This document shows, piece after piece, positions 17,055 to 26,702 of a stretch of 64,000 nt of DNA. The translations under genes were made by a program, and so were the position numbers. The stretch's first letter is position 1. Each line of letters begins with the position of its first letter. The DNA is taken from positions 272,065 through 336,064 of the forward strand of contig NZ_JACIDU010000003.1 of assembly GCF_014196535.1 (NCBI RefSeq). Direction: 5' to 3'. Source of the DNA: Allorhizobium borbori (lineage in GTDB: Bacteria; Pseudomonadota; Alphaproteobacteria; Rhizobiales; Rhizobiaceae). The notes under the pieces were generated by a model. That model worked only from the letters and a program-made list of their open reading frames with translations, did no database searches and was not told the DNA's origin.

Positions 17055-18293
17055 ATGACCGACACCGTTCTCGACCGCCTGCTTCGCTATGTCGTCATCG
17101 ACACCCAGTCGGACGCCTCGTCTTCCGCCCAGCCTTCCACCGAAAAGCAGAAGGATCTCGGGCGGGTTCTGGAAAAGGAGTTGCTGGCGCTTGGCCTGAC
17201 CGACGCGCATCTCGACGAGCATGGCAACGTCTATGCCACGATCCCGGCCAATGTCGACAAGCCGGTCCCGGTGATCTGCTTCTGCTCGCATATGGATACG
17301 GCTCCGGATTTTACCGGCACCAATGTCAGGCCGCAACTCGTCAGGAACTATCAGGGCGGCGACATCCAGCTTGTCGGCGATCCGTCGCGTGTGATCCGCG
17401 TCACCGAGCACCCCGACCTTAACGACCAGATCGGCCACGATATCGTTACAACAGACGGCACGACGCTGCTGGGTGCCGACGACAAGGCGGGCATCGCCGA
17501 GATCATGACGGCTGCGGCCGCAATTCTCGCCGACCCCTCGATCAGGCATGGCGCGATCAAGATCCTCTTCACCACCGACGAGGAAATCGGCCGCGGCGCC
17601 GACAAGGTGGACCTGAAGAAGCTCGGCGCGGCTTTCGGCTACACGATGGACGGCGGTCGGATTGGCGAGATCGAGGACGAGACCTTTTCGGCCGATGGCG
17701 TGGTGATCGACATCACCGGCGTGGCCATGCATCCGGGCTATGCGAAGGACCGGATGGAGAATGCCATCAAGATTGCCGGCGATATCATTAGCCGGCTACC
17801 GAAAGAGCTTTCACCGGAGACGACCGAGGGCAAGGCCGGTTTTATCCATCCCGTCGGCGTGACCGGCGCCATGGAAAGCGCGAAACTCACCTTCATCATC
17901 CGCGACTTCACGGAGGAGGGCCTGAAGGCAAAGGAGGCGCTTCTGAAGGGTATTGCCGACGAGGTCATCGCGCTTTATCCGCGCTCTTCCCTCACCTTTA
18001 CCGTGAAGGAACAATATCGCAACATGAAGGTGGTGCTCGATCAGTATCCTGACGTGGTGGACAACCTCGTCGAAGCCGTCCGCCGGGTCGGCCTCACGCC
18101 CGAACGCCACAGCATTCGCGGCGGCACGGATGGCTCGCGCCTGTCCTTCATGGGGCTGCCCTGCCCGAACATTTACACCGGCGGCCACGCTTATCACTCG
18201 CCACTGGAATGGGTGAGCGTACAGGACATGGAGATGTCGGTGAAGACGATCATCGAGCTGGTGAAGGTCTGGGAAGAGAGGACGGCGGGCTGA
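17055..18293 (+). CDS. pepT: Peptidase T (tripeptidase)
   Basis: A zinc aminopeptidase of the M20 family, cutting the N-terminal residue from tripeptides in the cytoplasm. It is 412 residues, normal for PepT. Metal ligands and catalytic residues are visible in CSHMDTAPD, GADDKAG, TTDEEIGRG (catalytic Glu pair), GYTMDGG and GGHAYHS near the C-terminus. It has its own terminator, which overlaps the 3' end of the convergent SHOCT gene. Confidence 0.96.
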   Translation: MTDTVLDRLLRYVVIDTQSDASSSAQPSTEKQKDLGRVLEKELLALGLTDAHLDEHGNVYATIPANVDKPVPVICFCSHMDTAPDFTGTNVRPQLVRNYQGGDIQLVGDPSRVIRVTEHPDLNDQIGHDIVTTDGTTLLGADDKAGIAEIMTAAAAILADPSIRHGAIKILFTTDEEIGRGADKVDLKKLGAAFGYTMDGGRIGEIEDETFSADGVVIDITGVAMHPGYAKDRMENAIKIAGDIISRLPKELSPETTEGKAGFIHPVGVTGAMESAKLTFIIRDFTEEGLKAKEALLKGIADEVIALYPRSSLTFTVKEQYRNMKVVLDQYPDVVDNLVEAVRRVGLTPERHSIRGGTDGSRLSFMGLPCPNIYTGGHAYHSPLEWVSVQDMEMSVKTIIELVKVWEERTAG

Positions 18294-18316
18294 AGCCCAC
18301 CGTCACCGCACGCGGA

Positions 18317-19213
18317 TCAAAGCCGGGCGAGAAGCTCGGCTTTTTTCGTCTGGAATTCGTCATCCGTCAGAATGCCCTTGGCATGAAGGGCGGCGATGCG
18401 TTCGATCTTCTCGAAGACATCATCCGCGGAGATGGCCGGCGCTGCGGCAACGACCGGAGCCTGAACCGACGCTTCAACGAACGGCGCGGGAGCGGGAACA
18501 AACACGGGTTCCGGCACATAGGCTGTGACCGGAGGCTCGTAGGCCGGGGCGGCCTGTACCGGCGGCGTTGCCGCGTTGACGCCGGAAATGATCGGCAGGT
18601 CGGCAACGCGCACCAGACCATATTGGGAAGTAAACGTCAGGCTCTGGTCGCCGCCCTGCTGCTGCGAAAAGCCGCCGATGCTGTGATCGCCGGTGTCATA
18701 GACCGTAACGCTGCCGCCGAGATCAATGGCGAGGCGGCGCGTGGCGGGGAAGAAGGCGTAGCGCAGATTGTTCTGCGCGCCCGTGGAAGCCGGGAAGCCG
18801 AGATCCTGCGGCCACCAGTTGCCCGAGGACAGGGAGCCCGGCACGAACAGGCTGGTGCCGCCACCGTTGTTCCAGCTTTGCTGGCTGCCATAACCACCGC
18901 CCTGCGATTGCGACTGGAACGAACTTGAGGCCTGCATGAGCCCGCTGGTGGAGCGCACCAGGTTGGAAAGCTCGGTGCAGAGCGCATCGACGCGCGCCTT
19001 CAGGCTGTTGTTGAACATGTCTCCGACCATGGTCATACCACCAAGCGACCATTGACCCATGCCGCCGAGATCGGGATGGTTGAACTGGGCCTGATTGCCC
19101 TGCCCGGCCATGACGGCCATCAGCAGATGTTCAACAGCGCCGAAACTGACGCCGTGGCGGTTGGCGATCTCGCTCAGGCGCTGGCGGCCCTCTTCACTCA
19201 GTTGCTGCATCAT
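18317..19213 (-). CDS. SHOCT-domain protein of unknown function
   Basis: A 298-residue protein. The C-terminal 30 residues (VFEKIERIAALHAKGILTDDEFQTKKAELL) are a SHOCT helix pair, a short oligomerisation or interaction module. The N-terminal about 90 residues are helical and start MMQQLSEEGRQRLSEIANRHGV; the middle is Gly/Gln/Ser-rich, then a small beta domain (about 165-225), then a Pro/Ala-rich linker. No signal peptide. The ATG at 19213 has AAGGA in front; the frame extends upstream without support. Its 3' end carries the pepT terminator on the opposite strand. Confidence 0.75.
   Translation of the reverse strand: MMQQLSEEGRQRLSEIANRHGVSFGAVEHLLMAVMAGQGNQAQFNHPDLGGMGQWSLGGMTMVGDMFNNSLKARVDALCTELSNLVRSTSGLMQASSSFQSQSQGGGYGSQQSWNNGGGTSLFVPGSLSSGNWWPQDLGFPASTGAQNNLRYAFFPATRRLAIDLGGSVTVYDTGDHSIGGFSQQQGGDQSLTFTSQYGLVRVADLPIISGVNAATPPVQAAPAYEPPVTAYVPEPVFVPAPAPFVEASVQAPVVAAAPAISADDVFEKIERIAALHAKGILTDDEFQTKKAELLARL
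18321..18346 (+). terminator. pepT terminator inside the 3' end of the convergent gene
   Basis: An 8-pair stem (18321-18328 with 18334-18341, one G-U) with a GAGAA loop is followed by TTTTTT on the plus strand. It lies within the last nine codons of the minus-strand SHOCT gene, so those codons serve two roles. Confidence 0.75.
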
Positions 19214-19334
19214 GCGCGTCCTTCTGTTGGGGCCCGGCGGCGTTCCGGCCAAGGCCGGAGCGAAACGGTTGCCCACGCCTTAGCATGGACACCTACCCCA
19301 TGATAGGCCGCAGATGCAGCATGATTACGACGCT

Positions 19335-20843
19335 TCACTCCGCCGCGTCGGTGGCCACGGCTTCCTCGTCCGGCCCGTCGGCATTGCCCGGCGCGGTCTC
19401 GGCATCGAGATCCGGGAAGGCGACAATGCGCTTGCCCGTGAAATCGGTATGGGCAACCGCCAGCCCCTGCTCCTCGAAGTAGCCGATCAGGCGGCGGGCG
19501 CGGCGGGCGGAATGGGTGCCATAGGCGCGGGCAATGCGGGCGTCGGACGGACAGGGCTCCTTGCGCAGCGCCGCCTTGGCCAGCAGCAGGAAAACGCCCT
19601 GCAGATCATCGGACACGCGGCGGGAAAGATCGAGCGCCGTCTGCCAGCCTTCGCTGGCCGCCGTCTCCTCATCCACGCCCGAGCGCGTAATCGCCACCCG
19701 ACGACGGAACTCGGAAAGCGACAGGGGTGGTCCCGGCAGACGACGCATGCGGGCGCGCACCAGAAAGTCCTGGTACAGAACAGAATCCGTGCGGAACGCC
19801 GCTTGCGGGTCGTCGATGATTTCGGAGAGCACCGTGGAAAGGCGCGCTTCACGCTCCTCCGGTGAAAGCTCCGGCTGGCCGGACGAGCGGGCAGTTTCAG
19901 CCTGCGGCGCTGTCGCCACCGGCGTAGCGCGGGAGAGTTCGGCAAGAATATCGACGGTCGGGCGCGGCGCGGGTGTGAGGCGGCGCGGTGTCAGCGGGCG
20001 GGTGAATTCTTCCGGATCGGGCGTGAAAATCAGGTCTTCCACATCCTCGCGGCTTTCCGGCAGAGGCATCAGCTTGGGGCTCGAAGAGCGCGCCGAGGTT
20101 TCCACCGGGCCGATGGCGATCGGCAACGGGCGACGCGACAGCGCCGGACCGAGCGCGACGAAATTGCCGCGCTTCAGATCGCGGAACATTTCCGCCTGCC
20201 GCCGGTCGAGACCAAGCAGATCGGCAGCACGGGCCATGTCGATATCGAGAAAGGTGCGCCCCATGAGGAAGTTCGAGGCTTCAGCCGCAACATTCTTGGC
20301 GAGCTTCGCCAGCCGCTGGGTAGCGATGACGCCCGCCAGACCGCGCTTTCTGCCTCGGCACATCAGGTTGGTCATGGCGGAAAGCGACACCTTGCGGGCA
20401 TCGTCGGATACGTCGCCGGCAGCGGCCGGCGCAAACATCTGCGCTTCATCCACTACAACCAGAACCGGGAACCAGTATTCGCGGTCGGCATCGAACAGGC
20501 CATTGAGGAACGAGGCGGCAGCGCGCATCTGATCCTCGACCTCCAGACCTTCCAGCGTCAGAACGCAGGACACGCGGTGCTGGCGGATGCGGTTGGCGAT
20601 GCCAACCAGTTCAGCCTCCGTGCGCTCGCCATCCACGACGAGATGGCCGTATTTATCGGCCAGTGTGACGAAGTCGCCTTCAGGATCGATGATGACCTGC
20701 TGCACCCACTCGGCCGATTGCTCCAGCAGACGGCGCAGGAGATGCGACTTGCCCGAGCCGGAATTGCCCTGAACGAGAAGGCGGGTTGCCAGAAGCTCCT
20801 CGATATCGAGACGTGCCTGCTGGCCGCCCGAGACCGTTCCCAT
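19335..20843 (-). CDS. HerA-like / DUF87 ATPase
   Basis: A FtsK-HerA superfamily ATPase, about 502 residues from the ATG at 20843. Walker A is GNSGSGKSH near residue 26 and Walker B is VLVVVDEAQ near 130; MCRGRKRGLAGVIATQRLAKL follows as the sensor region. The C-terminal half (about 330-500) has a Pro-rich linker and a helical domain of unknown role. Relatives are common in Rhizobiales chromosomes; HerA enzymes move or process DNA, and no NurA nuclease partner is seen here. Start is uncertain: the frame opens upstream to about 20942, with only GTG/TTG starts. Confidence 0.82.
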   Translation of the reverse strand: MGTVSGGQQARLDIEELLATRLLVQGNSGSGKSHLLRRLLEQSAEWVQQVIIDPEGDFVTLADKYGHLVVDGERTEAELVGIANRIRQHRVSCVLTLEGLEVEDQMRAAASFLNGLFDADREYWFPVLVVVDEAQMFAPAAAGDVSDDARKVSLSAMTNLMCRGRKRGLAGVIATQRLAKLAKNVAAEASNFLMGRTFLDIDMARAADLLGLDRRQAEMFRDLKRGNFVALGPALSRRPLPIAIGPVETSARSSSPKLMPLPESREDVEDLIFTPDPEEFTRPLTPRRLTPAPRPTVDILAELSRATPVATAPQAETARSSGQPELSPEEREARLSTVLSEIIDDPQAAFRTDSVLYQDFLVRARMRRLPGPPLSLSEFRRRVAITRSGVDEETAASEGWQTALDLSRRVSDDLQGVFLLLAKAALRKEPCPSDARIARAYGTHSARRARRLIGYFEEQGLAVAHTDFTGKRIVAFPDLDAETAPGNADGPDEEAVATDAAE

Positions 20844-21006
20844 GTCGATTCCGACCTGCAATTCCGTATCACTCCCCGTGAAAGTCACCGAATACGCCCG
20901 AAGCGGGAATCGCTTCGCTGAAGGATTATAGGCTACAGGCAACGGTAAAGCGGGGTTTTATCAGGAAATCGCCATCCCTCACCCACGCTTCACGGGAATT
21001 CACAGA

Positions 21007-21888
21007 TCATTTCACCCGAAGCGCCGTCATGATGCGCCCGCCGAAAACATTGAGAACCAGTCCAAGGGCAATCAAGGCCGCTCCAATGGTCTCCACGCCC
21101 GACACGCGCTCATGGAACACGATGGCCGCGCTTGCCATGCCAACGACCGGAACGAGAAGCGAGAACGGGGCGACTACCGCTGCCGGGTAACGCGCCATCA
21201 GGAAGCTCCATATGCTGGCGCCGATCAACGTCGCACCGAACACCAGATAGGCGATGGAGCCGATGGCTGCGGGCGATGGCGATGACGCGGCGGCCCAGAT
21301 CGCTTCCGGCCCCTCCACGATCCACGACAGGGCAAACAACGGCACGATGGGCACGAGGCTTGTCCAGACGATGAAGGCGATAGGATCGACCTTGCTGACA
21401 CCTCTGTTGACGATGTTGGCCGCTGCCCATGACAGCGCGGCGCCAACGCACATCAACAGAGGCACAAAGGCAGTTGCGGCGTGCATGCGGTCAACGGCGA
21501 TGACACCCAGTCCACCGAAGGCAACGGCAGCGCCGAAAATGCGGGCCGGCCCCGCCTTTTCTCCGAGAAGAACCGCCGCGAGAACCATGGTGAAGAACGC
21601 CTGCACCTGCAGAACAAGCGAAGCAAGCCCCGCCGGCAAGCCCAGTTTGAGCGCGGGAAACAGCAGGGCAAACTGGCCGAAACCGATCGTCATGCCGAAG
21701 AGGATGATCGTCTTCCATGGGACGTCCGGCTTGCGAAAGAACAGAATGAACGGCAGCGACGAAAAAACGTAACGCATCGATGACAGAAACAGCGGCGGCA
21801 CATCGCTGACGCCTAGCTTGATAACGACGAAATTGAAGCCCCACAGCACGACATTGACGAGGGCAAGCAGGATATGGGGCAGACTCAT
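21007..21888 (-). CDS. EamA/DMT-family exporter
   Basis: A 293-residue inner-membrane protein with about 10 hydrophobic segments in two repeated EamA halves (first half includes VLWGFNFVVIKLGVSDVPP, second half VGAALSWAAANIVNRG). Such proteins export amino acids or related metabolites; the closest well-known type is the YdeD cysteine-pathway exporter group. It starts with ATG after GGAG. A 16-base perfect palindrome lies about 90 bases upstream. Substrate not determinable. Confidence 0.86.
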   Translation of the reverse strand: MSLPHILLALVNVVLWGFNFVVIKLGVSDVPPLFLSSMRYVFSSLPFILFFRKPDVPWKTIILFGMTIGFGQFALLFPALKLGLPAGLASLVLQVQAFFTMVLAAVLLGEKAGPARIFGAAVAFGGLGVIAVDRMHAATAFVPLLMCVGAALSWAAANIVNRGVSKVDPIAFIVWTSLVPIVPLFALSWIVEGPEAIWAAASSPSPAAIGSIAYLVFGATLIGASIWSFLMARYPAAVVAPFSLLVPVVGMASAAIVFHERVSGVETIGAALIALGLVLNVFGGRIMTALRVK

Positions 21889-21977
21889 TTCATTCTCCGC
21901 GACGGACAGAGGTCGAAAGTAATCTCCCTTGCACGCGACAAACAGCGAATCCTGTTTCTGCCGCCATGAAAAATATT

Positions 21978-21993
21978 GATATATCGATATATC
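21978..21993. promoter_or_regulatory. Perfect 16-bp palindrome upstream of the exporter
   Basis: GATATATCGATATATC is its own reverse complement and is also two tandem GATATATC units. It lies 90 bases before the minus-strand EamA start and 19 bases from the murI stop codon. The form (AT-rich, repeated half-site) fits a dimeric regulator such as an ArsR/PadR type. The regulator is not in the window. Confidence 0.5.
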
Positions 21994-22011
21994 GCGACAC
22001 TGATGACGTCG

Positions 22012-22833
22012 TTACGCCCTCAAGCCGAAGCCCTGCATCAACCGACGCGTGGCGAAATCGGGATTGCCGGACGTGAAGATCGCGAAGTCCTGATCCTCGG
22101 GGTGCTGGAGCGCATCGCGGACGAAAGGCACGAGACGCCGGGCCTGCCGGGCAATCGCCTCGGCCGGGTCGAGCCAGTCCACCGGCCAGGGCGCATATTT
22201 GCGGAAGAGATTGGCCATGAAGGGATAATGCGTGCAGGCCAGCACGACGATATCCGTGCGTCGCCCGTCCTTCTCGATGAAGCAGGGCAGAATTTCCGCC
22301 TTCACCGCTTCCTCCGAAACCGGCTCACCGCGAATATAGGCTTCCGCCATGCGGGCCAGGTTTTCCGAACCGACAAGCCGCACATGGCACTGGCTGGCAA
22401 AGGACTGGATGAGATCGCGGGTATAGGCGCGCTTCACCGTGCCGGGCGTGGCGAGAACCGAAACGAGGCCGGAGCGGGTGCGTTCCGCGGCCGGCTTGAT
22501 GGCCGGAACCGTGCCGACGAAGGTCATGTCCGGAAAAGCTTCCCGGAGTGCTGCACCCGCCAGCGTGAAGGCGGTGTTGCAGGCGATGATGCAAAGCTCG
22601 GGTGCTTGCTCCGCCAAAAGCCGGGCAAAGAGCGCGATGATTCGCTCCTGAAGCGCCCCCTCCTCCCAGCCTCCGTAAGGGAAGCCGGCATCGTCCGCTA
22701 CGTAAATGAAACCGCGCTCTGGCATCAGGACGCGCGCCTCGCGCAGCACCGTAAGGCCGCCAATACCGGAATCGAAGACCAGAACGGGCTTCAGGTCAGT
22801 CCTGTTCGTTGCGGGAGACGTCGCCGCCGTCAT
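22012..22833 (-). CDS. murI: Glutamate racemase
   Basis: Makes D-glutamate for peptidoglycan from L-glutamate with two catalytic cysteines. The first Cys is in IIACNTAFT and the second in LACTHYPF; the N-terminal [12 protein letters not shown] is the family start. It is 273 residues from the ATG at 22833, which has GAGG at 9 bases; an ATG three codons earlier lacks spacing. Its start overlaps the end of the RNA methyltransferase gene by 38 bases in another frame, so the two are probably translated from one message. Confidence 0.95.
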   Translation of the reverse strand: MTAATSPATNRTDLKPVLVFDSGIGGLTVLREARVLMPERGFIYVADDAGFPYGGWEEGALQERIIALFARLLAEQAPELCIIACNTAFTLAGAALREAFPDMTFVGTVPAIKPAAERTRSGLVSVLATPGTVKRAYTRDLIQSFASQCHVRLVGSENLARMAEAYIRGEPVSEEAVKAEILPCFIEKDGRRTDIVVLACTHYPFMANLFRKYAPWPVDWLDPAEAIARQARRLVPFVRDALQHPEDQDFAIFTSGNPDFATRRLMQGFGLRA

Positions 22834-23656
22834 GTTCGCCATCCTCGGTGGAAAACGCCGCCGGAACGGAAGGCGCCCTTGTGCCGCGCGGATTCTTGCG
22901 GGAAAACCGGTCCAGAGAGGAAATCACCCCGCGCAGCACGCTGATTTCCTGCTCGCTGAAGGCGGGCCGGGACAGAACAGCCCGGAGGTTGTCCATCATT
23001 TTCGGCTTTTTTCCGGCGGGGCGAAAATAACCGCGCGAATCGAGCGCCTCTTCCAACTGCTCGACCATGCCGAAAAGCTGTTCCTTGGTGGCGGGGGTCT
23101 GGTCCGGCGCCTGAAACAGCGTGGCCGTTACATCCTCCATGCCGGATTTCATCCACTCATAGGACATCAAAAGCACCGCCTGGGCGATGTTGAGCGAGGC
23201 AAAGGCCGGATTGACCGGGAAAGTGACGATCTCGTCCGCCAGTGCCACTTCCTCATTGGAAAGACCCCAGCGCTCGCGACCGAAGAGGATGCCCGTCGCT
23301 TCGCCAGCCTTGAAGCGGGCACGCAAAGCGGTCGTCGCCTCGACGGGCGAGGCCACACGCTTGAAGCCGTCACGCAACCGCGCCGTGGTGGCATAGACGA
23401 AGTTCAGGTCTGCGATCGCCTCTTCCAGCGTATCGAACACTTTCGTCGCGTCGATCACATGATCGGCCTTGGAGGCCGCCGCGCGCGCCTTCTCGTTCGG
23501 CCAGCCATCACGCGGGTTCACCAGCCTGAGTTCAACGAGGCCGAAATTGGCCATGGCGCGGGCCACCATGCCGATATTCTCGCCGAGTTGCGGCTCCACG
23601 AGCACGATGACCGGCCCCTCGCGGAGAAGTTCAAGCTCGCTGTTCGTTCCTGCCAT
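22796..23656 (-). CDS. SPOUT RNA methyltransferase, TrmJ-like
   Basis: A 286-residue AdoMet-dependent RNA ribose methyltransferase of the SpoU/TrmH class. The knot motifs are visible: [41 protein letters not shown] and [16 protein letters not shown]. TrmJ methylates position 32 in tRNA; this one has the matching length and C-terminal helices, so it is the best guess. The ATG at 23656 follows GAGG. It overlaps murI downstream by 38 bases. Confidence 0.88.
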   Translation of the reverse strand: MAGTNSELELLREGPVIVLVEPQLGENIGMVARAMANFGLVELRLVNPRDGWPNEKARAAASKADHVIDATKVFDTLEEAIADLNFVYATTARLRDGFKRVASPVEATTALRARFKAGEATGILFGRERWGLSNEEVALADEIVTFPVNPAFASLNIAQAVLLMSYEWMKSGMEDVTATLFQAPDQTPATKEQLFGMVEQLEEALDSRGYFRPAGKKPKMMDNLRAVLSRPAFSEQEISVLRGVISSLDRFSRKNPRGTRAPSVPAAFSTEDGEHDGGDVSRNEQD

Positions 23657-23733
23657 GCCTCTTGCCTCTTTCTGGTCTTCGGCGTTCCCTGACAAGATCA
23701 GCCGCAAAAATCAAGCAAGACGCGGCAAAAGCC

Positions 23734-24279
23734 TCACTCTTCCTGCGCGATGATGGCTTTCAGCTCTTCGATCACGGAATCGCGCTCGCCATCGGCAACA
23801 TGGTGAATGTCACGAATCACGGCCTTGCCGTCTTCCTGCACCACATCGAAATGGACTTCGGAAACGAGGTTCTTGGTGTCGGCGTTGTCTTCGCAGGCCC
23901 ATAGCCGGAAGCTGACGGCAACATCGGAAACACCATCCTTCTCGCCGGCCAGCGCGATCTTCACATCCTGCAGCGGGCAACCATCCTGCGAATTGGTCAC
24001 CACGTCATAGTCGAAGGGATCGACAGGCTCTTCGCTTTCGAAGATCTTCGCCGCTTTTTCGGAAGCCTTCTTGTAAAGCTCCACCAGTTCCTTGGTGTAC
24101 AGCCGGTTCAGGCGATCGCCTTCGAAAATGCCCTTCCATTCATCGACGGAGTCGGACCAGTTGGTCACGGTGACATCCATCACTTCCTTGACCGGCGCAA
24201 CGGGATCGGGGCTTTGCGCCGCGACCGGCGCCGCAAGCGTGACGAAACCGGCCACGAAGAGAGAAAAGGCCAAGCGCAT
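23734..24279 (-). CDS. Secreted protein of unknown function (possibly DUF3828)
   Basis: A 181-residue protein with a clear signal peptide (MRLAFSLFVAGFVTLAAPVAAQ, cut near 21). The mature domain is acidic, with segments DRLNRLYTKELVELYKKASE and DPFDYDVVTNSQDGCPLQDV and ending DIHHVADGERDSVIEELKAI; it holds two cysteines that could pair. The pattern resembles small periplasmic DUF3828-type domains, but I cannot confirm this. It stands upstream of the RNA methyltransferase gene on the same strand and divergent from icd. Confidence 0.75.
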   Translation of the reverse strand: MRLAFSLFVAGFVTLAAPVAAQSPDPVAPVKEVMDVTVTNWSDSVDEWKGIFEGDRLNRLYTKELVELYKKASEKAAKIFESEEPVDPFDYDVVTNSQDGCPLQDVKIALAGEKDGVSDVAVSFRLWACEDNADTKNLVSEVHFDVVQEDGKAVIRDIHHVADGERDSVIEELKAIIAQEE

Positions 24280-24606
24280 GGGAAATCGACTCCTAAAGGG
24301 CGTGATGCTTTAAAGCATATCGCGCAAAAGTGTGCGGCGGTTTTGCGTCCACGACTTGCACGAACTGAAAGATTTGAAACAGGGCGCGAATCTGAAAGAT
24401 AGCGACCGCCGTGGCGCACAATATCCGCAGATCGGCGTTTGGCAATCGGAAACCTCAAGGCGCTTTTTCATGGCTGATTCTCGCAAAAAGAGGGCCAAAA
24501 AAGGGTTCAACGCTTTGCGATACGATTTCCCGGTGCTATAGGCGCACGGGACTTTATTTCAAAGGCGCGGAACACCTCCGTTCCGGTTCATTACGGTGAG
24601 GACTTC
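24280..24606. repeat. Intergenic region with a degenerate palindromic repeat
   Basis: The 327-base gap between the secreted-protein gene and icd holds a perfect palindrome TGCTTTAAAGCA (24306-24317) directly followed by CGCAAAA (24323-24329) and TTTTGCG (24341-24347) as a stem. This layout (palindrome, then GCGCAAAAGTGTGC and GGTTTTGCG) resembles an intergenic repeat I recall as scattered in Rhizobiaceae genomes. The right half, 24400-24590, must contain the icd promoter; GGTGAGGA is the ribosome site at the end. I see no gene in it. Confidence 0.5.
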
Positions 24607-25821
24607 ATGGCAAAGATCAAGGTTGCAAATCCGGTCGTCGATCTCGACGGCGACGAAATGACCCGCATTATCTGGCAGCTCATCAAGGACAAGCTGATCC
24701 TGCCTTATCTCGATCTTGACATCGAATATTACGACCTTTCCGTCGAAAACCGCGATGCCACGAACGACCAGGTCACGGTCGATGCCGCCAATGCCATCAA
24801 GAAACACGGCGTCGGCATCAAGTGCGCCACGATCACGCCGGACGAAGCCCGCGTGAAGGAATTCAACCTCAAGGAAATGTGGAAGTCTCCAAACGGCACG
24901 ATCCGCAACATCCTCGGCGGCGTCATCTTCCGCGAACCGATCATCTGCAAGAACGTTCCGCGTCTGGTTCCGGGCTGGACCAAGCCGATCGTCGTCGGCC
25001 GCCACGCCTTCGGCGACCAGTACAAGGCAACCGACTTCAAGTTCCCCGGCAAGGGCACCCTGTCGATCAAGTTCGTCGGTGAAGACGGCGCTGTGATCGA
25101 AAAGGAAGTCTACAAGGCTCCGGGCGCTGGCGTTGCCATGGCCATGTACAACCTCGACGAATCGATCCGCGAATTCGCCCGCGCATCCATGATGTACGGC
25201 CTGATGCGCAAGTGGCCGGTCTACCTCTCCACGAAGAACACCATCCTGAAGGCCTATGACGGCCGCTTCAAGGACATCTTCGAAGAAGTCTACCAGACCG
25301 AGTTCAAGGCCCAGTTCGACGAAATCGGCATTGTCTACGAACACCGCCTGATCGACGACATGGTCGCCTCCGCCCTGAAGTGGTCCGGCGGCTATGTCTG
25401 GGCCTGCAAGAACTACGATGGCGACGTGCAGTCCGATACGGTTGCGCAGGGCTTCGGTTCGCTCGGCCTGATGACCTCCGTTCTCCTTTCGCCCGATGGC
25501 CGCACGGTGGAAGCCGAAGCCGCCCACGGCACGGTGACGCGCCACTACCGCCAGCACCAGAAGGGTCAGGAAACCTCGACCAACTCGATCGCCTCGATCT
25601 TCGCCTGGACGCGTGGCCTCGCCCACCGCGCCAAGCTGGACGACAACGCCGAACTCGCCAAGTTCGCGACCACGCTGGAGCGTGTCTGCGTCGACACCGT
25701 CGAGTCCGGCTTCATGACCAAGGATCTGGCGCTTCTGATCGGTCCCGATCAGCCGTGGCTCTCCACGACCGCCTTCCTCGACAAGATCGATGAAAACCTG
25801 CAGAAGGCCATGGCCGCCTGA
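24607..25821 (+). CDS. icd: NADP-dependent isocitrate dehydrogenase
   Basis: Oxidises isocitrate to 2-oxoglutarate with NADP in the TCA cycle. It is 404 residues and of the eukaryote-like homodimer type common in Rhizobiales, starting [20 protein letters not shown]. Substrate and metal residues are visible in [20 protein letters not shown]-type [12 protein letters not shown], and [18 protein letters not shown]; the coenzyme loop is [27 protein letters not shown]. It is monocistronic, ending in a strong terminator. Confidence 0.97.
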   Translation: MAKIKVANPVVDLDGDEMTRIIWQLIKDKLILPYLDLDIEYYDLSVENRDATNDQVTVDAANAIKKHGVGIKCATITPDEARVKEFNLKEMWKSPNGTIRNILGGVIFREPIICKNVPRLVPGWTKPIVVGRHAFGDQYKATDFKFPGKGTLSIKFVGEDGAVIEKEVYKAPGAGVAMAMYNLDESIREFARASMMYGLMRKWPVYLSTKNTILKAYDGRFKDIFEEVYQTEFKAQFDEIGIVYEHRLIDDMVASALKWSGGYVWACKNYDGDVQSDTVAQGFGSLGLMTSVLLSPDGRTVEAEAAHGTVTRHYRQHQKGQETSTNSIASIFAWTRGLAHRAKLDDNAELAKFATTLERVCVDTVESGFMTKDLALLIGPDQPWLSTTAFLDKIDENLQKAMAA

Positions 25822-25848
25822 GGTTCGATCCCGGATCGAAAATGACCG

Positions 25849-25882
25849 TCGCCCGCGATGCAAATCGCGGGCGATTTTCGTT
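25849..25882 (+). terminator. icd terminator
   Basis: TCGCCCGCGAT and ATCGCGGGCGA form a perfect 11-base stem with a 4-base loop, followed by TTTTCGTT. Confidence 0.85.
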
Positions 25883-25944
25883 AGGGCGCTTGCAAGTTCG
25901 TGAGCGCCCAACTAGAACATAAAAAGAACATTTGGGAGAGGATC

Positions 25945-26568
25945 ATGCCGGAACTGCTGCTCTACAGTAACCCGATGTCGCGCGGTCGCATCGCGCGCTG
26001 GATGCTTGAAGAAATTGGCCAACCCTATCGGATGGAGACGCTGGCTTGGGGTGCGCCGATGAAGAGCCCCGCCTTTCTGGCGCTCAACCCCATGGGCAAG
26101 GTTCCCGTTCTCGTTCATGGCAATGCCGTGGTCAGTGAAACCGCCGCCATCTGCGCCTATCTCGGCGACACCTTTTCGGAAGCAGGCCTTGCACCACGCA
26201 TGAACACCGAGCGGGCCGCCTATTATCGGTGGCTTTTCTTCACCGCGGGCCCCCTTGAAGCCGCCATCACGAACCGGGCCTTCAATTGCGAGCCGCCGGA
26301 GGAAAAGTCGCGCGCAGTGGGTTACGGCACGTTCAACGATGTCATGAATGCTCTTGAAGTCGCTGTCAGCACGACGGCCTATATCGCCGGCGACCGCTTC
26401 ACGGCGGCCGATGTCTATGTTGGGGGGCAGATCCAGTTCGGCTTGCAGTTCGGCACGCTTGAGAAGAAACCCGCCTTTCTGGCCTACTGGGATCGCCTCA
26501 AGAGCCGTCCCGCCTATCTGCGCGCGGCCGACCTGGACAACGCTGCAGCGGAAGCCATGAAGCCGTGA
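25945..26568 (+). CDS. Glutathione S-transferase family protein
   Basis: A 207-residue GST. The N-terminal thioredoxin-fold domain (1-80) holds SNPMSRGRIARWMLEEIGQPY, NPMGKVPVLVHG and SETAAICAYLGD, the glutathione-binding cis-Pro and Glu-Ser/Thr pair; the C-terminal helical domain follows with the ADVYVGGQIQFG capping motif. The ATG at 25945 follows GGGAGAGG. It lies between icd and the SulP gene, not obviously linked to either. Substrate unknown. Confidence 0.88.
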   Translation: MPELLLYSNPMSRGRIARWMLEEIGQPYRMETLAWGAPMKSPAFLALNPMGKVPVLVHGNAVVSETAAICAYLGDTFSEAGLAPRMNTERAAYYRWLFFTAGPLEAAITNRAFNCEPPEEKSRAVGYGTFNDVMNALEVAVSTTAYIAGDRFTAADVYVGGQIQFGLQFGTLEKKPAFLAYWDRLKSRPAYLRAADLDNAAAEAMKP

Positions 26569-26702
26569 CCTTTTGACATATCAATGATCGAACCATTGCG
26601 CCAAATGCACGACTCATTATGCATTAAGGGGTAGTGTTTCTCATTCCAGCAACGGGCGCGACCTCGAGAGGCCGCGCCTTCCGCAGTACGAAGGGCATGC
26701 GC

